64,000 nucleotides of DNA from Actinomycetota bacterium (GTDB taxonomy: Bacteria > Actinomycetota > Acidimicrobiia > Acidimicrobiales > JAMCPL01), in NCBI GenBank assembly GCA_023379675.1, contig JAMCPL010000016.1, positions 1-64,000 of the forward strand, written 5' to 3'. Numbering within the stretch: the first letter of the stretch is position 1; every line of letters begins with the position of its first letter. Shown piece after piece: positions 25,627 through 36,438 of this stretch. The position numbers were made by a program, and so were the translations under genes. The notes beneath the pieces were generated by a model. That model made no database searches. It was not told the origin of the DNA and was given only the letters and a program-made list of their open reading frames with translations.

Positions 25627-25837
25627 GTGTATATCCACTAGCAGGTGCGTCGGCAGATGATTTGTACAGTGGTAAATTCAAGCGGTATACGCTCTTCCAT
25701 GGGGTCATGTGCAAGCCCGGTCGGTATGTTGACGTGCACGATGAAGGTATCCATTGCATTATCGGTGTCAAGATATGTGATGCATACGAGGCAACGTAGG
25801 TATGAGCAATCTATATAATTGGTGAGGTGATACTCAA

Positions 25838-27787
<1,950 letters not shown>

Positions 27788-27850
27788 CTCGGGCCGGATG
27801 TCGTTGGCAGACTCCCCCATCCCGTAAGGTCCTAAAGTGACTGGGGCGAC

Positions 27851-27879
27851 TTGGTACAAGCAGGATTGACAAATAAACT
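27851..27879 (+). promoter_or_regulatory. putative rpmE promoter
   Basis: TTGGTA (27851-27856), a 17-bp spacer and TAAACT (27874-27879) precede the rpmE ribosome binding site GAGGAG (27890-27895). A second TTGACA lies within the spacer but has no -10 at a suitable distance. Confidence 0.45.
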
Positions 27880-27906
27880 GTATACGAAAGAGGAGCAGTA
27901 TAGGCT

Positions 27907-28137
27907 ATGAAACCAGGCATACATCCGCAATATGTTGAGGCTACCGTAACGTGCTCGTGCGGCAACACGTTCGTCACTCGCTCGACCAAGGAAGAATTGC
28001 ATATCGAGTTATGCAACCAGTGCCATCCCTTTTATACCGGCAAGCAAAAGCTGGTTGATACAGGTGGACGGGTAGAGAGGTTCAACCGTCGTTATGGCAA
28101 GAGCGCTCAACGGCGCAAGACGCTTGAGGCAAAATAG
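27907..28137 (+). CDS. rpmE: 50S ribosomal protein L31
   Basis: A 76-residue ribosomal protein. It starts [20 protein letters not shown] and continues with [20 protein letters not shown] and VERFNRRYG, the L31 pattern. CxC and CxxC pairs are present, so this is the zinc-binding form, which is replaced by a Cys-less paralogue under zinc limitation in some actinobacteria. A paralogue is not in the window. It sits between rho and prfA, its usual place. Confidence 0.95.
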   Translation: MKPGIHPQYVEATVTCSCGNTFVTRSTKEELHIELCNQCHPFYTGKQKLVDTGGRVERFNRRYGKSAQRRKTLEAK

Positions 28138-28229
28138 GGCGGGGTAGGAGGTCCCATCCTGCTGTGGCCACTCTGTATAATCACCCGTAAATATCCAGTG
28201 GATGCTTACGTGGCAAACCAGGCTTAGAG

Positions 28230-29330
28230 ATGGATCCATTACGTGAAGGGCAATACGAGGCTGAGCGTGAGGCTATAGCAGCTCAGTTGTCAGATCAGGC
28301 AGTTATCTCTGATCCGGCCAAGTTGAGGGAGCTCTCCAAACGCTTCAAAGAGCTGGAGAGCATAACGCGGGTAGTACGTAATTTGCGCCAAGCGGAAGGC
28401 GACCTACATGCGGCTAGAGAGCTTTATAACGATCTTTCCGGTGACGACCGCGACCTGGCTAGGACGGAGGTGGAGGAAGCGGAACGTGCTCTGGAGAAGT
28501 GCGAGCAGGAACTACGCGATGTACTGGTACCCAGAGACCCTAATGCCGGCCGGGATGTCATGCTGGAGATACGGGGGGCGGAGGGGGGCGAGGAAGCCAA
28601 TTTGTTCGCTAGGGATCTATTTGAAATGTACAGGAAATATGCCGAGCAAAAGGGGTGGAAGTCCGAAGTGCTCTCGTTGAACCAGTCTGAGCAGGATGGA
28701 ATCAATGAGGCAGTTGTCGTATTCAAAGGGGAAGATGCATGGCAGCGTCTCAAGCATGAAGGAGGACCGCATCGGGTCCAGAGAGTACCCGCAACAGAAT
28801 CGCAGGGACGGGTACATACCTCATCTGCTACGGTCACTGTCATCCCTGTTGCAGAGGAAGTGGAAGTCGAGATAGAGCCATCAGAGATACGAGTCGACGT
28901 ATTCCGTTCCACTGGTCCGGGAGGCCAATCGGTCAACACCACTGATTCAGCCGTGAGGATCACTCATATACCTACCGGCATCGTAGTATCCATGCAGGAG
29001 GAACGTAGCCAGATACAGAACAGGGCAAGGGCGATGCAGGTACTCCGTTCGAGGCTGCTCCAGTTGGAGCAGGAACGAAAGGCAGGAGAGGAGTCGGCAT
29101 TGCGCAAGAGTCAGGTTGGAGGCGGTGGGCGTTCAGAGAAGGTACGCACCTACAACTTCAGGGAGAATAGGGTAACGGACCACAGGACCAAGCTCACCCT
29201 TTACAAGCTGGACAGAGTACTTCAAGGCGATCTTGATGAGATAGTGGATGGCCTCCTTGCTGACGAACGCTCCCGCCAACTCCTGGACAGCTCTATGGCC
29301 GGCGATTCTCTCACCATGCCCGCCAAGTGA
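28230..29330 (+). CDS. prfA: peptide chain release factor 1
   Basis: Recognises UAA and UAG stop codons and triggers peptide release. The 366-residue length is standard. The stop-codon recognition tripeptide PAT is in RVQRVPATESQGRVHTS, which marks RF1 rather than RF2. The catalytic GGQ is in FRSTGPGGQSVNTTDSAVRI. The N-terminal helical domain 1 begins right after the start at ATG 28230. prmC, which methylates the GGQ glutamine, follows 31 bp downstream. Confidence 0.95.
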   Translation: MDPLREGQYEAEREAIAAQLSDQAVISDPAKLRELSKRFKELESITRVVRNLRQAEGDLHAARELYNDLSGDDRDLARTEVEEAERALEKCEQELRDVLVPRDPNAGRDVMLEIRGAEGGEEANLFARDLFEMYRKYAEQKGWKSEVLSLNQSEQDGINEAVVVFKGEDAWQRLKHEGGPHRVQRVPATESQGRVHTSSATVTVIPVAEEVEVEIEPSEIRVDVFRSTGPGGQSVNTTDSAVRITHIPTGIVVSMQEERSQIQNRARAMQVLRSRLLQLEQERKAGEESALRKSQVGGGGRSEKVRTYNFRENRVTDHRTKLTLYKLDRVLQGDLDEIVDGLLADERSRQLLDSSMAGDSLTMPAK

Positions 29331-29361
29331 CCAATTGAAACATATCCCGGAGAACGATACC

Positions 29362-30288
29362 ATGCCCAAAGATATATCTACCCCTGGCTCCATTTTTCAT
29401 TCTAACCATGCACTGTGCCTGAAAGACGCTCTCGAATCAGCTCGTAAGGCAACGGGCGCACTGAACGCCGCGTACTGGATAGTTGAAGCAGTCACTGGCT
29501 ACGATAGAAGCGGCATTATGTTACAAGGCCAGACGGTGTTACCTACTCCACAGGCCGGATTGCTGTACACGCTATTGGCGCGTATTGAAATGGGAGAGCC
29601 CTTGCAGTATGTATTAGGCACGTGGAGCTTCAGGGGGTTGGAGATTCGCTGCGACAGGCGGGCGCTGATCCCAAGACCTGAAACGGAACAAGTGGTCGAT
29701 GTGGCGCTCGAAAAATTAGGTAAAATGCCTGGAGACGACCTGCTGGTGGCCGATCTGGGCACTGGCTCTGGAGCCATCGCTCTGGCCATTGCCGTGGAAG
29801 GTGACCCGTTGGTGGATGGGAGGGTGCTAAGAGTGGTGGCAACGGACATCTCGCGTGACGCATTGGAACTGGCAGCGGAAAATCTGGAGTACACCGTAGG
29901 CAGCCGTCCCGAGATTGCCGGTACGGTAATGTTCAGACAGGGCTCATGGTACGATGCATTGGATCGCGGGGACAGGGGGCGGCTCTCGCTGATCGTGTCA
30001 AATCCACCGTACCTGTCCCATAGCCAATGGGTTGGCCTTGATGTCATGGTATCTGGATACGAGCCTGAAGTTGCTCTGGTAGGGGGGGGCGATGGACTGG
30101 AATGCCTTCGCGTGCTGATTGGCGGGGCGATGCAGTGGCTGTCGGAGAAGGGATGCATGGTGCTGGAGATCGACCCATCACAGGAAAAGGCGGTGGCGGA
30201 GATGGCCGTAGGGGTGGGCTTTGGCAGGGTGCAGATCCTTGATGATCTCTGTGGCCGTCCGAGGGTGTGCGTAGCGGAACGGCATTGA
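29362..30288 (+). CDS. prmC: release factor glutamine methyltransferase
   Basis: Methylates the Gln of the GGQ motif in release factors using SAM. Start ATG 29362 has GGAG upstream; the open frame extends into prfA but that part is not PrmC-like. The N-terminal domain contains EPLQYVLGTWSFRGLEI and RALIPRPETEQVVD. The SAM motif is VADLGTGSGAIALAIA and the glutamine-binding motif is VSNPPYLSHSQW. It is followed by a strong hairpin that separates it from the convergent L,D-transpeptidase gene. Confidence 0.94.
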   Translation: MPKDISTPGSIFHSNHALCLKDALESARKATGALNAAYWIVEAVTGYDRSGIMLQGQTVLPTPQAGLLYTLLARIEMGEPLQYVLGTWSFRGLEIRCDRRALIPRPETEQVVDVALEKLGKMPGDDLLVADLGTGSGAIALAIAVEGDPLVDGRVLRVVATDISRDALELAAENLEYTVGSRPEIAGTVMFRQGSWYDALDRGDRGRLSLIVSNPPYLSHSQWVGLDVMVSGYEPEVALVGGGDGLECLRVLIGGAMQWLSEKGCMVLEIDPSQEKAVAEMAVGVGFGRVQILDDLCGRPRVCVAERH

Positions 30289-30296
30289 CTGCAGCT

Positions 30297-30328
30297 AGCG
30301 TGCTCATCTGGGACTGGATGAGCACGCT
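30297..30328. terminator. bidirectional hairpin terminator between prmC and L,D-transpeptidase gene
   Basis: Perfect 12-bp inverted repeat AGCGTGCTCATC / GATGAGCACGCT with an 8-nt loop, located between two convergent stop codons. There is no long T-tract on either side, so termination would rest on the strong stem alone. Confidence 0.7.
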
Positions 30329-30358
30329 GATGGCGCAAGCCTGCCGGTAAACCGGCCG

Positions 30359-31543
30359 TCAGGGAGCTATAGTGACCAGCGTGCCGATGGGAGTGTAGGG
30401 ATATACCTTCTGGGCAGTCGGAATCGGCTGTTCTACGCAGCCCAGGCTTTGAGGCCACCCGTAAGAAGCCCTGTAGAACCCGTGGAGAGCATCACTCTGG
30501 TAAAAGTAGCTTATCCAGTGGACCGGGTCGGCATAGTGACTACCATTGGGGTTGGTACCTCGCATTATCTGGAAAGGATAACGCAGGTATACGGGATAGG
30601 TTCCATTTGGAGTCGGGGACTGTGGTATGCCGGTATTGATCGGAGTAGTGATTATGACCTGACCATTGCTGTAGAGGTCCATTGTCTCGGGTAGCTGCTT
30701 GGATACGTAGACATAATCATAGGGCTTTGGATCGGTCTGGCCCTTGGCGACAGCTGCCAAGAGAGCGTTCCATACCTGTGGCCCTACTATGCCATCTGTC
30801 GACAGGTTGTGCTGATCCTCGAATGCCATTACGGCGCCCTCGGTAACCATATTGGTCTGCCCAGGTGTCCACATGGACTGCAGGTACTGCTGCATGCTGG
30901 CCCACTTCCAGCTAAAAGTGCCGGGCTGAGCAATGGCTTCGTTCTGCGGCGCAACTGGTGCGGGGTTGGAGGGATTGAAAGTCAATGGCAGGTAGCCCAG
31001 CTGGGCTAGGAGCTGCTGCGCTCTCAGCAGGGAGCCAGGAGCGATACTGAAGACAACGCTGGCATTTGCAGGCAGTATCTGTCCCTTGGCGCCCTTGATA
31101 CCACTCGTGCTCCCAGGGATGCCGATTGTTTCTGTGCCATACGGTGCGAAGGAAGCGCTTGGCTGGAATGCTAATGTGTCAGGAGATGGATGGGTCCACT
31201 TTCCCGGTACGGCGGGCGAGAGTGACGGCATCGGTCCCCCGCTGGCCAGTGGAGCCGAGAAGGTCACCGAAATGCCTGTATTCGGAGCTACATTGGTTGC
31301 TCCTGGAGCAGGCGTGGTAGACGTAATGCTAAGAGCGGAAAGGGGGCGGGTGGCAACGAGTTTGGCGGATCCGGAACCCGATCCCGAAGAACCGGTTGCG
31401 CCGGCAAGAGACACCTTGCCAGCAGAGGTTACAACAAACGCGCCGGCGGCCACTACAGCAATTCCTGCAAGGATGAACAACGATACAGCCCCTTTGTGAC
31501 TCTTCGACCGTCCGTAGCTTGCACGTCCATGACTGGCGCTCAT
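30359..31543 (-). CDS. L,D-transpeptidase with Ig-like and peptidoglycan-binding domains
   Basis: A 394-residue cell-wall crosslinking enzyme. One N-terminal membrane anchor (about 19-40, VSLFILAGIAVVAAGAFVV) and a Ser/Gly linker precede an Ig-like Big_5 domain (about 70-170), a peptidoglycan-binding domain (about 180-265, DGIVGPQVWNALL) and a YkuD catalytic domain. The active site reads HGFYRASYGWPQSLGCVEQP. The Cys is conserved, but the usual SHGC is SLGC and the following Arg/Asn is Glu. I recall SLGCVE in related actinobacterial enzymes, so it is probably active. It forms 3-3 crosslinks outside the membrane. Confidence 0.9.
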   Translation of the reverse strand: MSASHGRASYGRSKSHKGAVSLFILAGIAVVAAGAFVVTSAGKVSLAGATGSSGSGSGSAKLVATRPLSALSITSTTPAPGATNVAPNTGISVTFSAPLASGGPMPSLSPAVPGKWTHPSPDTLAFQPSASFAPYGTETIGIPGSTSGIKGAKGQILPANASVVFSIAPGSLLRAQQLLAQLGYLPLTFNPSNPAPVAPQNEAIAQPGTFSWKWASMQQYLQSMWTPGQTNMVTEGAVMAFEDQHNLSTDGIVGPQVWNALLAAVAKGQTDPKPYDYVYVSKQLPETMDLYSNGQVIITTPINTGIPQSPTPNGTYPVYLRYPFQIMRGTNPNGSHYADPVHWISYFYQSDALHGFYRASYGWPQSLGCVEQPIPTAQKVYPYTPIGTLVTIAP

Positions 31544-31872
31544 TTTAGATCTGCTCCTTTCTTCGCGTACGGCTCCTACTACCCCAGCTACAACATAGCG
31601 CCGCTTGACAGGCTATACGTTCCTTCCAGCCTGTATCCAGTGCCGCAACCAGAGCCTTTCCGATCCCATGTCCGAACCGGTGCATTATGAGTATTAATTA
31701 TATTACGTACGCAGCAAACAAGTGCTTCACCGCCCACATTGTCATGTAGCTGTAACAATTACGACCAGAGGATGCCAGAGGTAGCGGGGGTCGCAGATGT
31801 GGCTGGTGCGCCAGCACCAGCGCAGGCGGGGGCCGGGTGACGGGGTGACTGCATGCCAAGTGGCTACCGGCT
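31544..31872 (-). promoter_or_regulatory. leader and upstream region of the L,D-transpeptidase gene
   Basis: No gene is seen. On the minus strand a TATAAT (31702-31697) lies about 155 bp before the start. The transcribed leader would contain a perfect 7-bp stem ACAGGCT/AGCCTGT (31608-31614 and 31628-31634) and the ribosome binding site AAAGGAG. No clear -35 box is present. The leader may be structured, but I could not match a known riboswitch. Confidence 0.35.
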
Positions 31873-34494
31873 TTACTCGTCGCCCTGGTCGTTCTGGCCG
31901 GATAATGGCGATGCGGCCTCCAGCAGGGCATTTTCAAGATGGTCTTTCAGGGAATCCCCCCGCATGGCTGCCTTCAGCTGCTCGTTGCCTATGTAGAACG
32001 CATCTACCACCTGGCTGCCTATCGTGGATACCCTGGCCCTGGCTATATCCATCCCAAAGTCGAAAAGCACTCTAGTAAGCCTGTAGAGCAGCCCGATGGA
32101 GTCGCTGGTATGCACCTCCAGCACGCTATAGGCGGCTGATGCTTCCGTGTCTATCTCCACCCTTGTATCCTTGCCGCCATAGCCACCAGGTATAGAGCGT
32201 TTGGCAAATGCACTGTTGTAGACTTGTTCACGTGCCAAAATCATATCGTTGAGGGGCAACTCGCCCTTGAGTGCCTTCCCGATCTCTACGGCAATGCCAT
32301 TCCAATCGGGCCAGTCCCCGATACGCATTTCAACGGCAAAACTGTCTATGGCCGTACCACCCACGCTCGATATATCTGCTGACCTGATGTCGATACCGTG
32401 CAAAGCGAAGACGCCGGCCACCGCTGAGAGTACGCCTGGTACGTCTGGCGTCCTGACCATTACCCTGTTGGCTGGCGGATCTTCGATGAACGCGATATTG
32501 GTTCCGCGAGCATCCTGCCCGGTTCGGTAACCTCGCGCTAAGCTAATAAAGGCATTGCCGTCCGGCAGGGTTGCGGTACTCGCCTTCGCTTTCATGCTTG
32601 TCACTTTGATGTCGCGAGTAGTTGCTCCCATGAGCGACCGGGTGTGCAGCACGAGATCGTGAACAAGTCCTTCTTTCCATGGTCCCCATGCCAGGGGACC
32701 CGTGGCCTCGCCATCGGCTTTTGCCAGTATTTCAGCCAGTTCAAGTATATGCGGCTCCGGGAACGCTATAATTACTTTCTCGGATGTGACTGGATCATGT
32801 ATGTCCCTTCTGGTGGCGAGGTGTGGAAGTAGCAGGTGATGCCTTACGAGGGTCACGATGACTGACACCGCAGGCTCGGTGAAACCCATACGGATTGCTG
32901 TACAACGAGCTAATCTGGCGCCGTTGACGCTGTGATCACCTGGCATCCCCTTGCCCATGTCGTGAAGCAGTGCAGCTGCCACAAGTACGTGTCGTGCATC
33001 GTCACCGGCGTTGTCCGGACACGCCATGGCAGCGCGTACGGCAGTTTCCAACAGATGCCTATCCACTGTGTATTTATGGTAGGCATTGTGCTGGCGGAGA
33101 TTACGGACCACGCTCCATCCCGGTATATAGTTGGAGATGATATTTTCCTGATCAAGTATTTCAAGAACTGCGATCGCTTCAGGGCCAGCCTGTAGCAACC
33201 GCATCCACGCCTTTAATACTGACTCGGGCCAGACCCAATCTGCCGGAGGAAGCATGCTGGATATGGTCTTGATGGTGTTCAGTGACAACGGGATGGAGCG
33301 CTCAGCAGATACGGCTGCAACTCTGAATGGGAGGGATGCATCGTAATTCGCGTCGAATCCGGTTCCTGCCGGGTTGCTGGTATTTGTACCTGCCGCACCG
33401 GTTGTATCAGCCACACGTGGATTTCCGGCACCCTGATCCAACCTGGATATCCGCTGGGCCTCTAGGACAATTTCTCTGTAACGGAAACCTGTGCCACTGA
33501 TCATGCTGGATAGCGATATACCTGTTTCTATGGGTTCAAGCATGGTACGTGTATTGGTCGCAGTGCTATGCGCCCTGGACTTACCTATAGGATGCAGGGC
33601 AAAAAGATTTATCCTATGGCGATTGTATGGTGGTTCAGGTACGTTCATCCGCCGCATCAGCGCGTCGAGATTGGTTGCAGTTACGCGACCGCCATCTGCC
33701 ATTGCCGACATCAATTCATCGGCAGATCCTGCAGCAAGACTTGTTGCGATCTGCTCCTGATCCTGTAGCCGTAGGCAGTCCCCAGGTCTTGACGACATAC
33801 GGTGCAATTCCACGCGTACTTTTGCAAGCAGTGTGTGAGCTTCTTGCACTCTATCCATATTCACTGCCGCCAAAAGATCAGTATCACTCCTTGCCAGGCA
33901 GGACAGTGTAGCAATATCTCGAAGTCCACCTCGGGATTCCTTAAGGTCCGGCTCCAGCAGGAACGCAAGATCACCGAACCTGTCATGACGGGTCGTCAAT
34001 TCGCTTGTGATACCAGGAAGGATTGCCGGTGCATTGTCGATCCATAGTTGCCTGACCGACTCGATAACTTTGCGCGAGAGATGGCGATCTCCTGCTAGGT
34101 GGCGCGCGTCTAAGAGTCCCAGTAGGACTCGAGGGTTATCTCTTGCAGTTGCGACCACCATTTCTGGGGTGCGTACTGCATGGTCCAGCTTGATTCCCTC
34201 ATCCCATATGGGATACCAGAGCGTGTCAGCGATTTTGGCAATTCCCAGATTTTGCCGATGTACCAGCAGGATATCCAGGTCACTGTATGGGTAGAGTTCC
34301 CTTCTCCCGTAACCACCAATGGCAAGGAGCGACAAGCCAGCAAAGTGGTTGCCGACGCTCCTGGAAAATATGTCGATCATCCAGCTGTCTACGGCTGCCG
34401 TGTAAGATCGGCACCAGGTCACGCCGGTAGTGGTTCTGTCAAGCAGCAACTGCCGGCGGATGGTTTTCAGGGGTATCTGGTGGGCCTGATTCAT
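31873..34494 (-). CDS. glnD: [protein-PII] uridylyltransferase / uridylyl-removing enzyme
   Basis: Bifunctional nitrogen sensor that adds and removes UMP (or AMP in actinobacteria) on PII proteins in response to glutamine. The 873 residues contain the nucleotidyltransferase motif LAIGGYGRRELYPYSDLDIL (about 57-76), a GlnE-like helical region, the HD domain with LVAAALLHDMGKGMPGDHS, and two C-terminal ACT domains (NRVMVRTPDVPGVLSAVAGV and SVLEVHTSDSIGLLYRLTRV). amt and glnB/glnK, its usual neighbours, are absent here. It stands between the transpeptidase and a lipoprotein gene on the same strand. Confidence 0.93.
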   Translation of the reverse strand: MNQAHQIPLKTIRRQLLLDRTTTGVTWCRSYTAAVDSWMIDIFSRSVGNHFAGLSLLAIGGYGRRELYPYSDLDILLVHRQNLGIAKIADTLWYPIWDEGIKLDHAVRTPEMVVATARDNPRVLLGLLDARHLAGDRHLSRKVIESVRQLWIDNAPAILPGITSELTTRHDRFGDLAFLLEPDLKESRGGLRDIATLSCLARSDTDLLAAVNMDRVQEAHTLLAKVRVELHRMSSRPGDCLRLQDQEQIATSLAAGSADELMSAMADGGRVTATNLDALMRRMNVPEPPYNRHRINLFALHPIGKSRAHSTATNTRTMLEPIETGISLSSMISGTGFRYREIVLEAQRISRLDQGAGNPRVADTTGAAGTNTSNPAGTGFDANYDASLPFRVAAVSAERSIPLSLNTIKTISSMLPPADWVWPESVLKAWMRLLQAGPEAIAVLEILDQENIISNYIPGWSVVRNLRQHNAYHKYTVDRHLLETAVRAAMACPDNAGDDARHVLVAAALLHDMGKGMPGDHSVNGARLARCTAIRMGFTEPAVSVIVTLVRHHLLLPHLATRRDIHDPVTSEKVIIAFPEPHILELAEILAKADGEATGPLAWGPWKEGLVHDLVLHTRSLMGATTRDIKVTSMKAKASTATLPDGNAFISLARGYRTGQDARGTNIAFIEDPPANRVMVRTPDVPGVLSAVAGVFALHGIDIRSADISSVGGTAIDSFAVEMRIGDWPDWNGIAVEIGKALKGELPLNDMILAREQVYNSAFAKRSIPGGYGGKDTRVEIDTEASAAYSVLEVHTSDSIGLLYRLTRVLFDFGMDIARARVSTIGSQVVDAFYIGNEQLKAAMRGDSLKDHLENALLEAASPLSGQNDQGDE

Positions 34495-34681
34495 TACTGT
34501 AATGATAGATCAGCCGTGCTGGCGCCGGGCCGGGACCGCAACTGGTGTAAATTAATCAGATCGCGATCATTGTTTCCGGTGCATGTCGGGTAAAGCCACC
34601 GTCTCGGTAATGACGAGTGGGTATACGCGATGCAGCTTTTCCACGGTAAATGCCATGCTGATGCTTGCCGATGGCTGCTCC

Positions 34682-35320
34682 TCACTTGTGAGATGTTGTA
34701 TGGGTTGCCGCACTGTGGGATGTGCAGGCGGTGGGTCCCGAGATTGATGACGGGTTGGCATCCAGCACCTGCCATCCATGCGTACCGGCTGGGGTCATCG
34801 TGACAGTGGTGGAGAAGTAGCCGGCAGGCGCAACCTGGACATTGCCCTTGACCGCGCTCCATCCGCTGAAAAAGCAGATATTCACCAGGTACCGTGTGGC
34901 AGTGCCTGGCTTGGCTGCCTGTTCGGTTATACCTACGTGCTTTGATCGTCGTATTCCGATATAAGTGGGATTCTGTAGCTTGGCTCCCTTGAGATTGGCA
35001 AGCTCCTGCTTGACGACGTTTTGGGCGCTTGCCACTAATTCAGGCGCCAGGTAGGCGTTGGAAAGCGACGACATGGGGATGGCTCCTTCTTCGGCTCGGT
35101 TTGCCAGGTACAGCGCGTCTTTGGCGTCGAAAACCATATTCGGATGCACCATTCCCACATATACGCCCTTTACCCATCCAGGTCCCGATCTTTGCTTTGG
35201 GTTGAAGGCGGCTGGTACTGTCCCAGACAGGGCGAGCTCTCCAGGCGGCCTGGCACATCCCGACAGGGCTATAGTCAGGGTAGCAATGACCGGCCATAAG
35301 ATGAGCTTGCGTGACATCAC
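34682..35320 (-). CDS. putative lipoprotein of unknown function
   Basis: A 212-residue exported protein. The signal peptide MMSRKLILWPVIATLTIALS ends at a canonical lipobox, LSGC, so it should be anchored to the outer face of the membrane. The mature part has no motif I recognise; it contains YLVNICFFSGWSAVKGNVQV and TVTMTPAGTHGWQVLDANPS, mostly beta-type sequence like small surface lipoproteins. It ends in a Ser/Thr/His-rich tail. It lies between glnD and lexA on the same strand, without functional clue. Confidence 0.75.
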   Translation of the reverse strand: MMSRKLILWPVIATLTIALSGCARPPGELALSGTVPAAFNPKQRSGPGWVKGVYVGMVHPNMVFDAKDALYLANRAEEGAIPMSSLSNAYLAPELVASAQNVVKQELANLKGAKLQNPTYIGIRRSKHVGITEQAAKPGTATRYLVNICFFSGWSAVKGNVQVAPAGYFSTTVTMTPAGTHGWQVLDANPSSISGPTACTSHSAATHTTSHK

Positions 35321-35403
35321 CGGAAATCGTGCTAACCGGCTTGCGGATCATAGCCTGGAGCGGCGGTCTTCATTGTTGTACGTTGTCCATTGCCAGTGTA
35401 GAA

Positions 35404-36108
35404 TTATTGCAGGCGCCGGAAGACAGCAGTTACTTTACCAAAGATCGTAACATCATCGGGTTTGAGTACGATCGGATACATGGCGGGATTAGCGGGAGAT
35501 AACGTTACGGTACCGCTTTTCAGCGAGTACGTCTTTACGGTGGCTTCCTCACCAGGGATCCCCGCTACCACTACTTCACCATTTTCCGCCGTCTTCTGGC
35601 TCCGCACGACGACATAATCGCCGTCGAGTATGCCGGCCTCGATCATGGAGTCGCCACGCACCTTGAGCATGAACAACTTTCCGTTGCCAACTAGGCTTGT
35701 GGGCAACGGAATCGTATCTTCGACTGTTTCTATGGCGAGCACCCCCAGTCCGGCTGCGACGTCACCCACTACGGGAATATTTTGGATTTGCGGTGGATAT
35801 GCGTCGGCTGCGGATGTGTCTACTGCAGGCAGAGTGCCGGATCCTCCGTGCTTGTTCCGTAACTGCTTATTGTTGCTGTAGCTGCCGGCCAGATTGTCAT
35901 GTATCTTTAAGGCGCGAGGCTTGGTGGGGTCTCGCTCGATGACCCCACCCCGCTGCAACACTTTCAAATGTGCCAGCACCGTGGATGGAGAGTTCAAACT
36001 GACGGCTTCGCCTATCTCACGTATAGAGGGCGGGTAGCCATGACTTTGCAAGTATTCACGGATGAACTCCACTATCTCTGTGCGCTTGGGCGTCATGGGC
36101 TGTGCCAT
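35404..36108 (-). CDS. lexA: SOS repressor LexA
   Basis: Represses DNA-damage genes and cleaves itself when RecA filaments form. I chose ATG 36108 with AGGAGG upstream, giving 234 residues. The winged helix-turn-helix is at the N-terminus (GYPPSIREIGEAVSLNSPST). The cleavage site Ala119-Gly120 is in VVGDVAAGLG, and the catalytic pair is Ser154 (VRGDSMIEAG) and Lys192 (EATVKTY). A 35-residue linker rich in Asn and Gly joins the domains, longer than in E. coli. Two SOS boxes lie in the divergent promoter region, so it is autoregulated. Confidence 0.96.
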   Translation of the reverse strand: MAQPMTPKRTEIVEFIREYLQSHGYPPSIREIGEAVSLNSPSTVLAHLKVLQRGGVIERDPTKPRALKIHDNLAGSYSNNKQLRNKHGGSGTLPAVDTSAADAYPPQIQNIPVVGDVAAGLGVLAIETVEDTIPLPTSLVGNGKLFMLKVRGDSMIEAGILDGDYVVVRSQKTAENGEVVVAGIPGEEATVKTYSLKSGTVTLSPANPAMYPIVLKPDDVTIFGKVTAVFRRLQ

Positions 36109-36237
36109 TTGGTTGCCTCCTGTTCCAGTCTGCGCCCGACTTCCAGGCGAGCGATCTTCCACCAGGCGGCCCAATGCATCCTGCCAAGGAGCAATTACCA
36201 CCTCTACGGATACATTATCACATGGCACGGCAAGATG

Positions 36238-36251
36238 CAAACATTAGTTCG
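36238..36251. promoter_or_regulatory. SOS box 1 (lexA-proximal)
   Basis: CAAACATTAGTTCG matches the gram-positive/actinobacterial LexA site CGAAC-N4-GTTCG with one mismatch in the left half. It lies next to the minus-strand -35 region of lexA (TTGCAT, 17 bp, TAATGT), as expected for autorepression. Confidence 0.7.
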
Positions 36252-36280
36252 TTGACATAATCGAACATATGTACTATAAT
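36252..36280 (+). promoter_or_regulatory. perfect-consensus promoter with embedded SOS box 2
   Basis: TTGACA (36252-36257), exactly 17 bp, and TATAAT (36275-36280) form a perfect sigma-70-type promoter on the plus strand. The spacer holds the LexA site CGAACATATGTACT (36262-36275), which overlaps the -10 box by one base. LexA would block it fully, and induction on DNA damage should be very strong. It drives the LysM-domain gene. Confidence 0.85.
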
Positions 36281-36303
36281 AGTGCATGAGGTAAGAGGAG
36301 TCT

Positions 36304-36342
36304 ATGGGGCTGGCGTGGATAGGACGGGTAGTGGGTTGGTGA
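36304..36342 (+). CDS. possible 12-codon leader peptide
   Basis: Within the SOS-controlled transcript, GAGGAG precedes an ATG by 3 nt and the frame MGLAWIGRVVGW ends at TGA, 96 nt before the LysM gene. It may be a leader peptide or chance. The short spacing and lack of comparison keep confidence low. Confidence 0.25.
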   Translation: MGLAWIGRVVGW

Positions 36343-36438
36343 TACAGGTGTTCGGTATTACTGGTGATGACATGCCATGCATGATTGCTGCAGTGTGGAA
36401 ATGATACACGGGAAGATGGCGAGACAGAAGGAGAAGAG

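Noticed and set aside
25554..25799. 81-codon frame in the rho leader
   Set aside because: It starts before the promoter and overlaps its -10 box, and it has no family sequence or ribosome binding site.
31544..31702. ydaO-type c-di-AMP riboswitch
   Set aside because: The leader is of suitable length and context, but I could not align the conserved core, so I list it only as a structured leader candidate.
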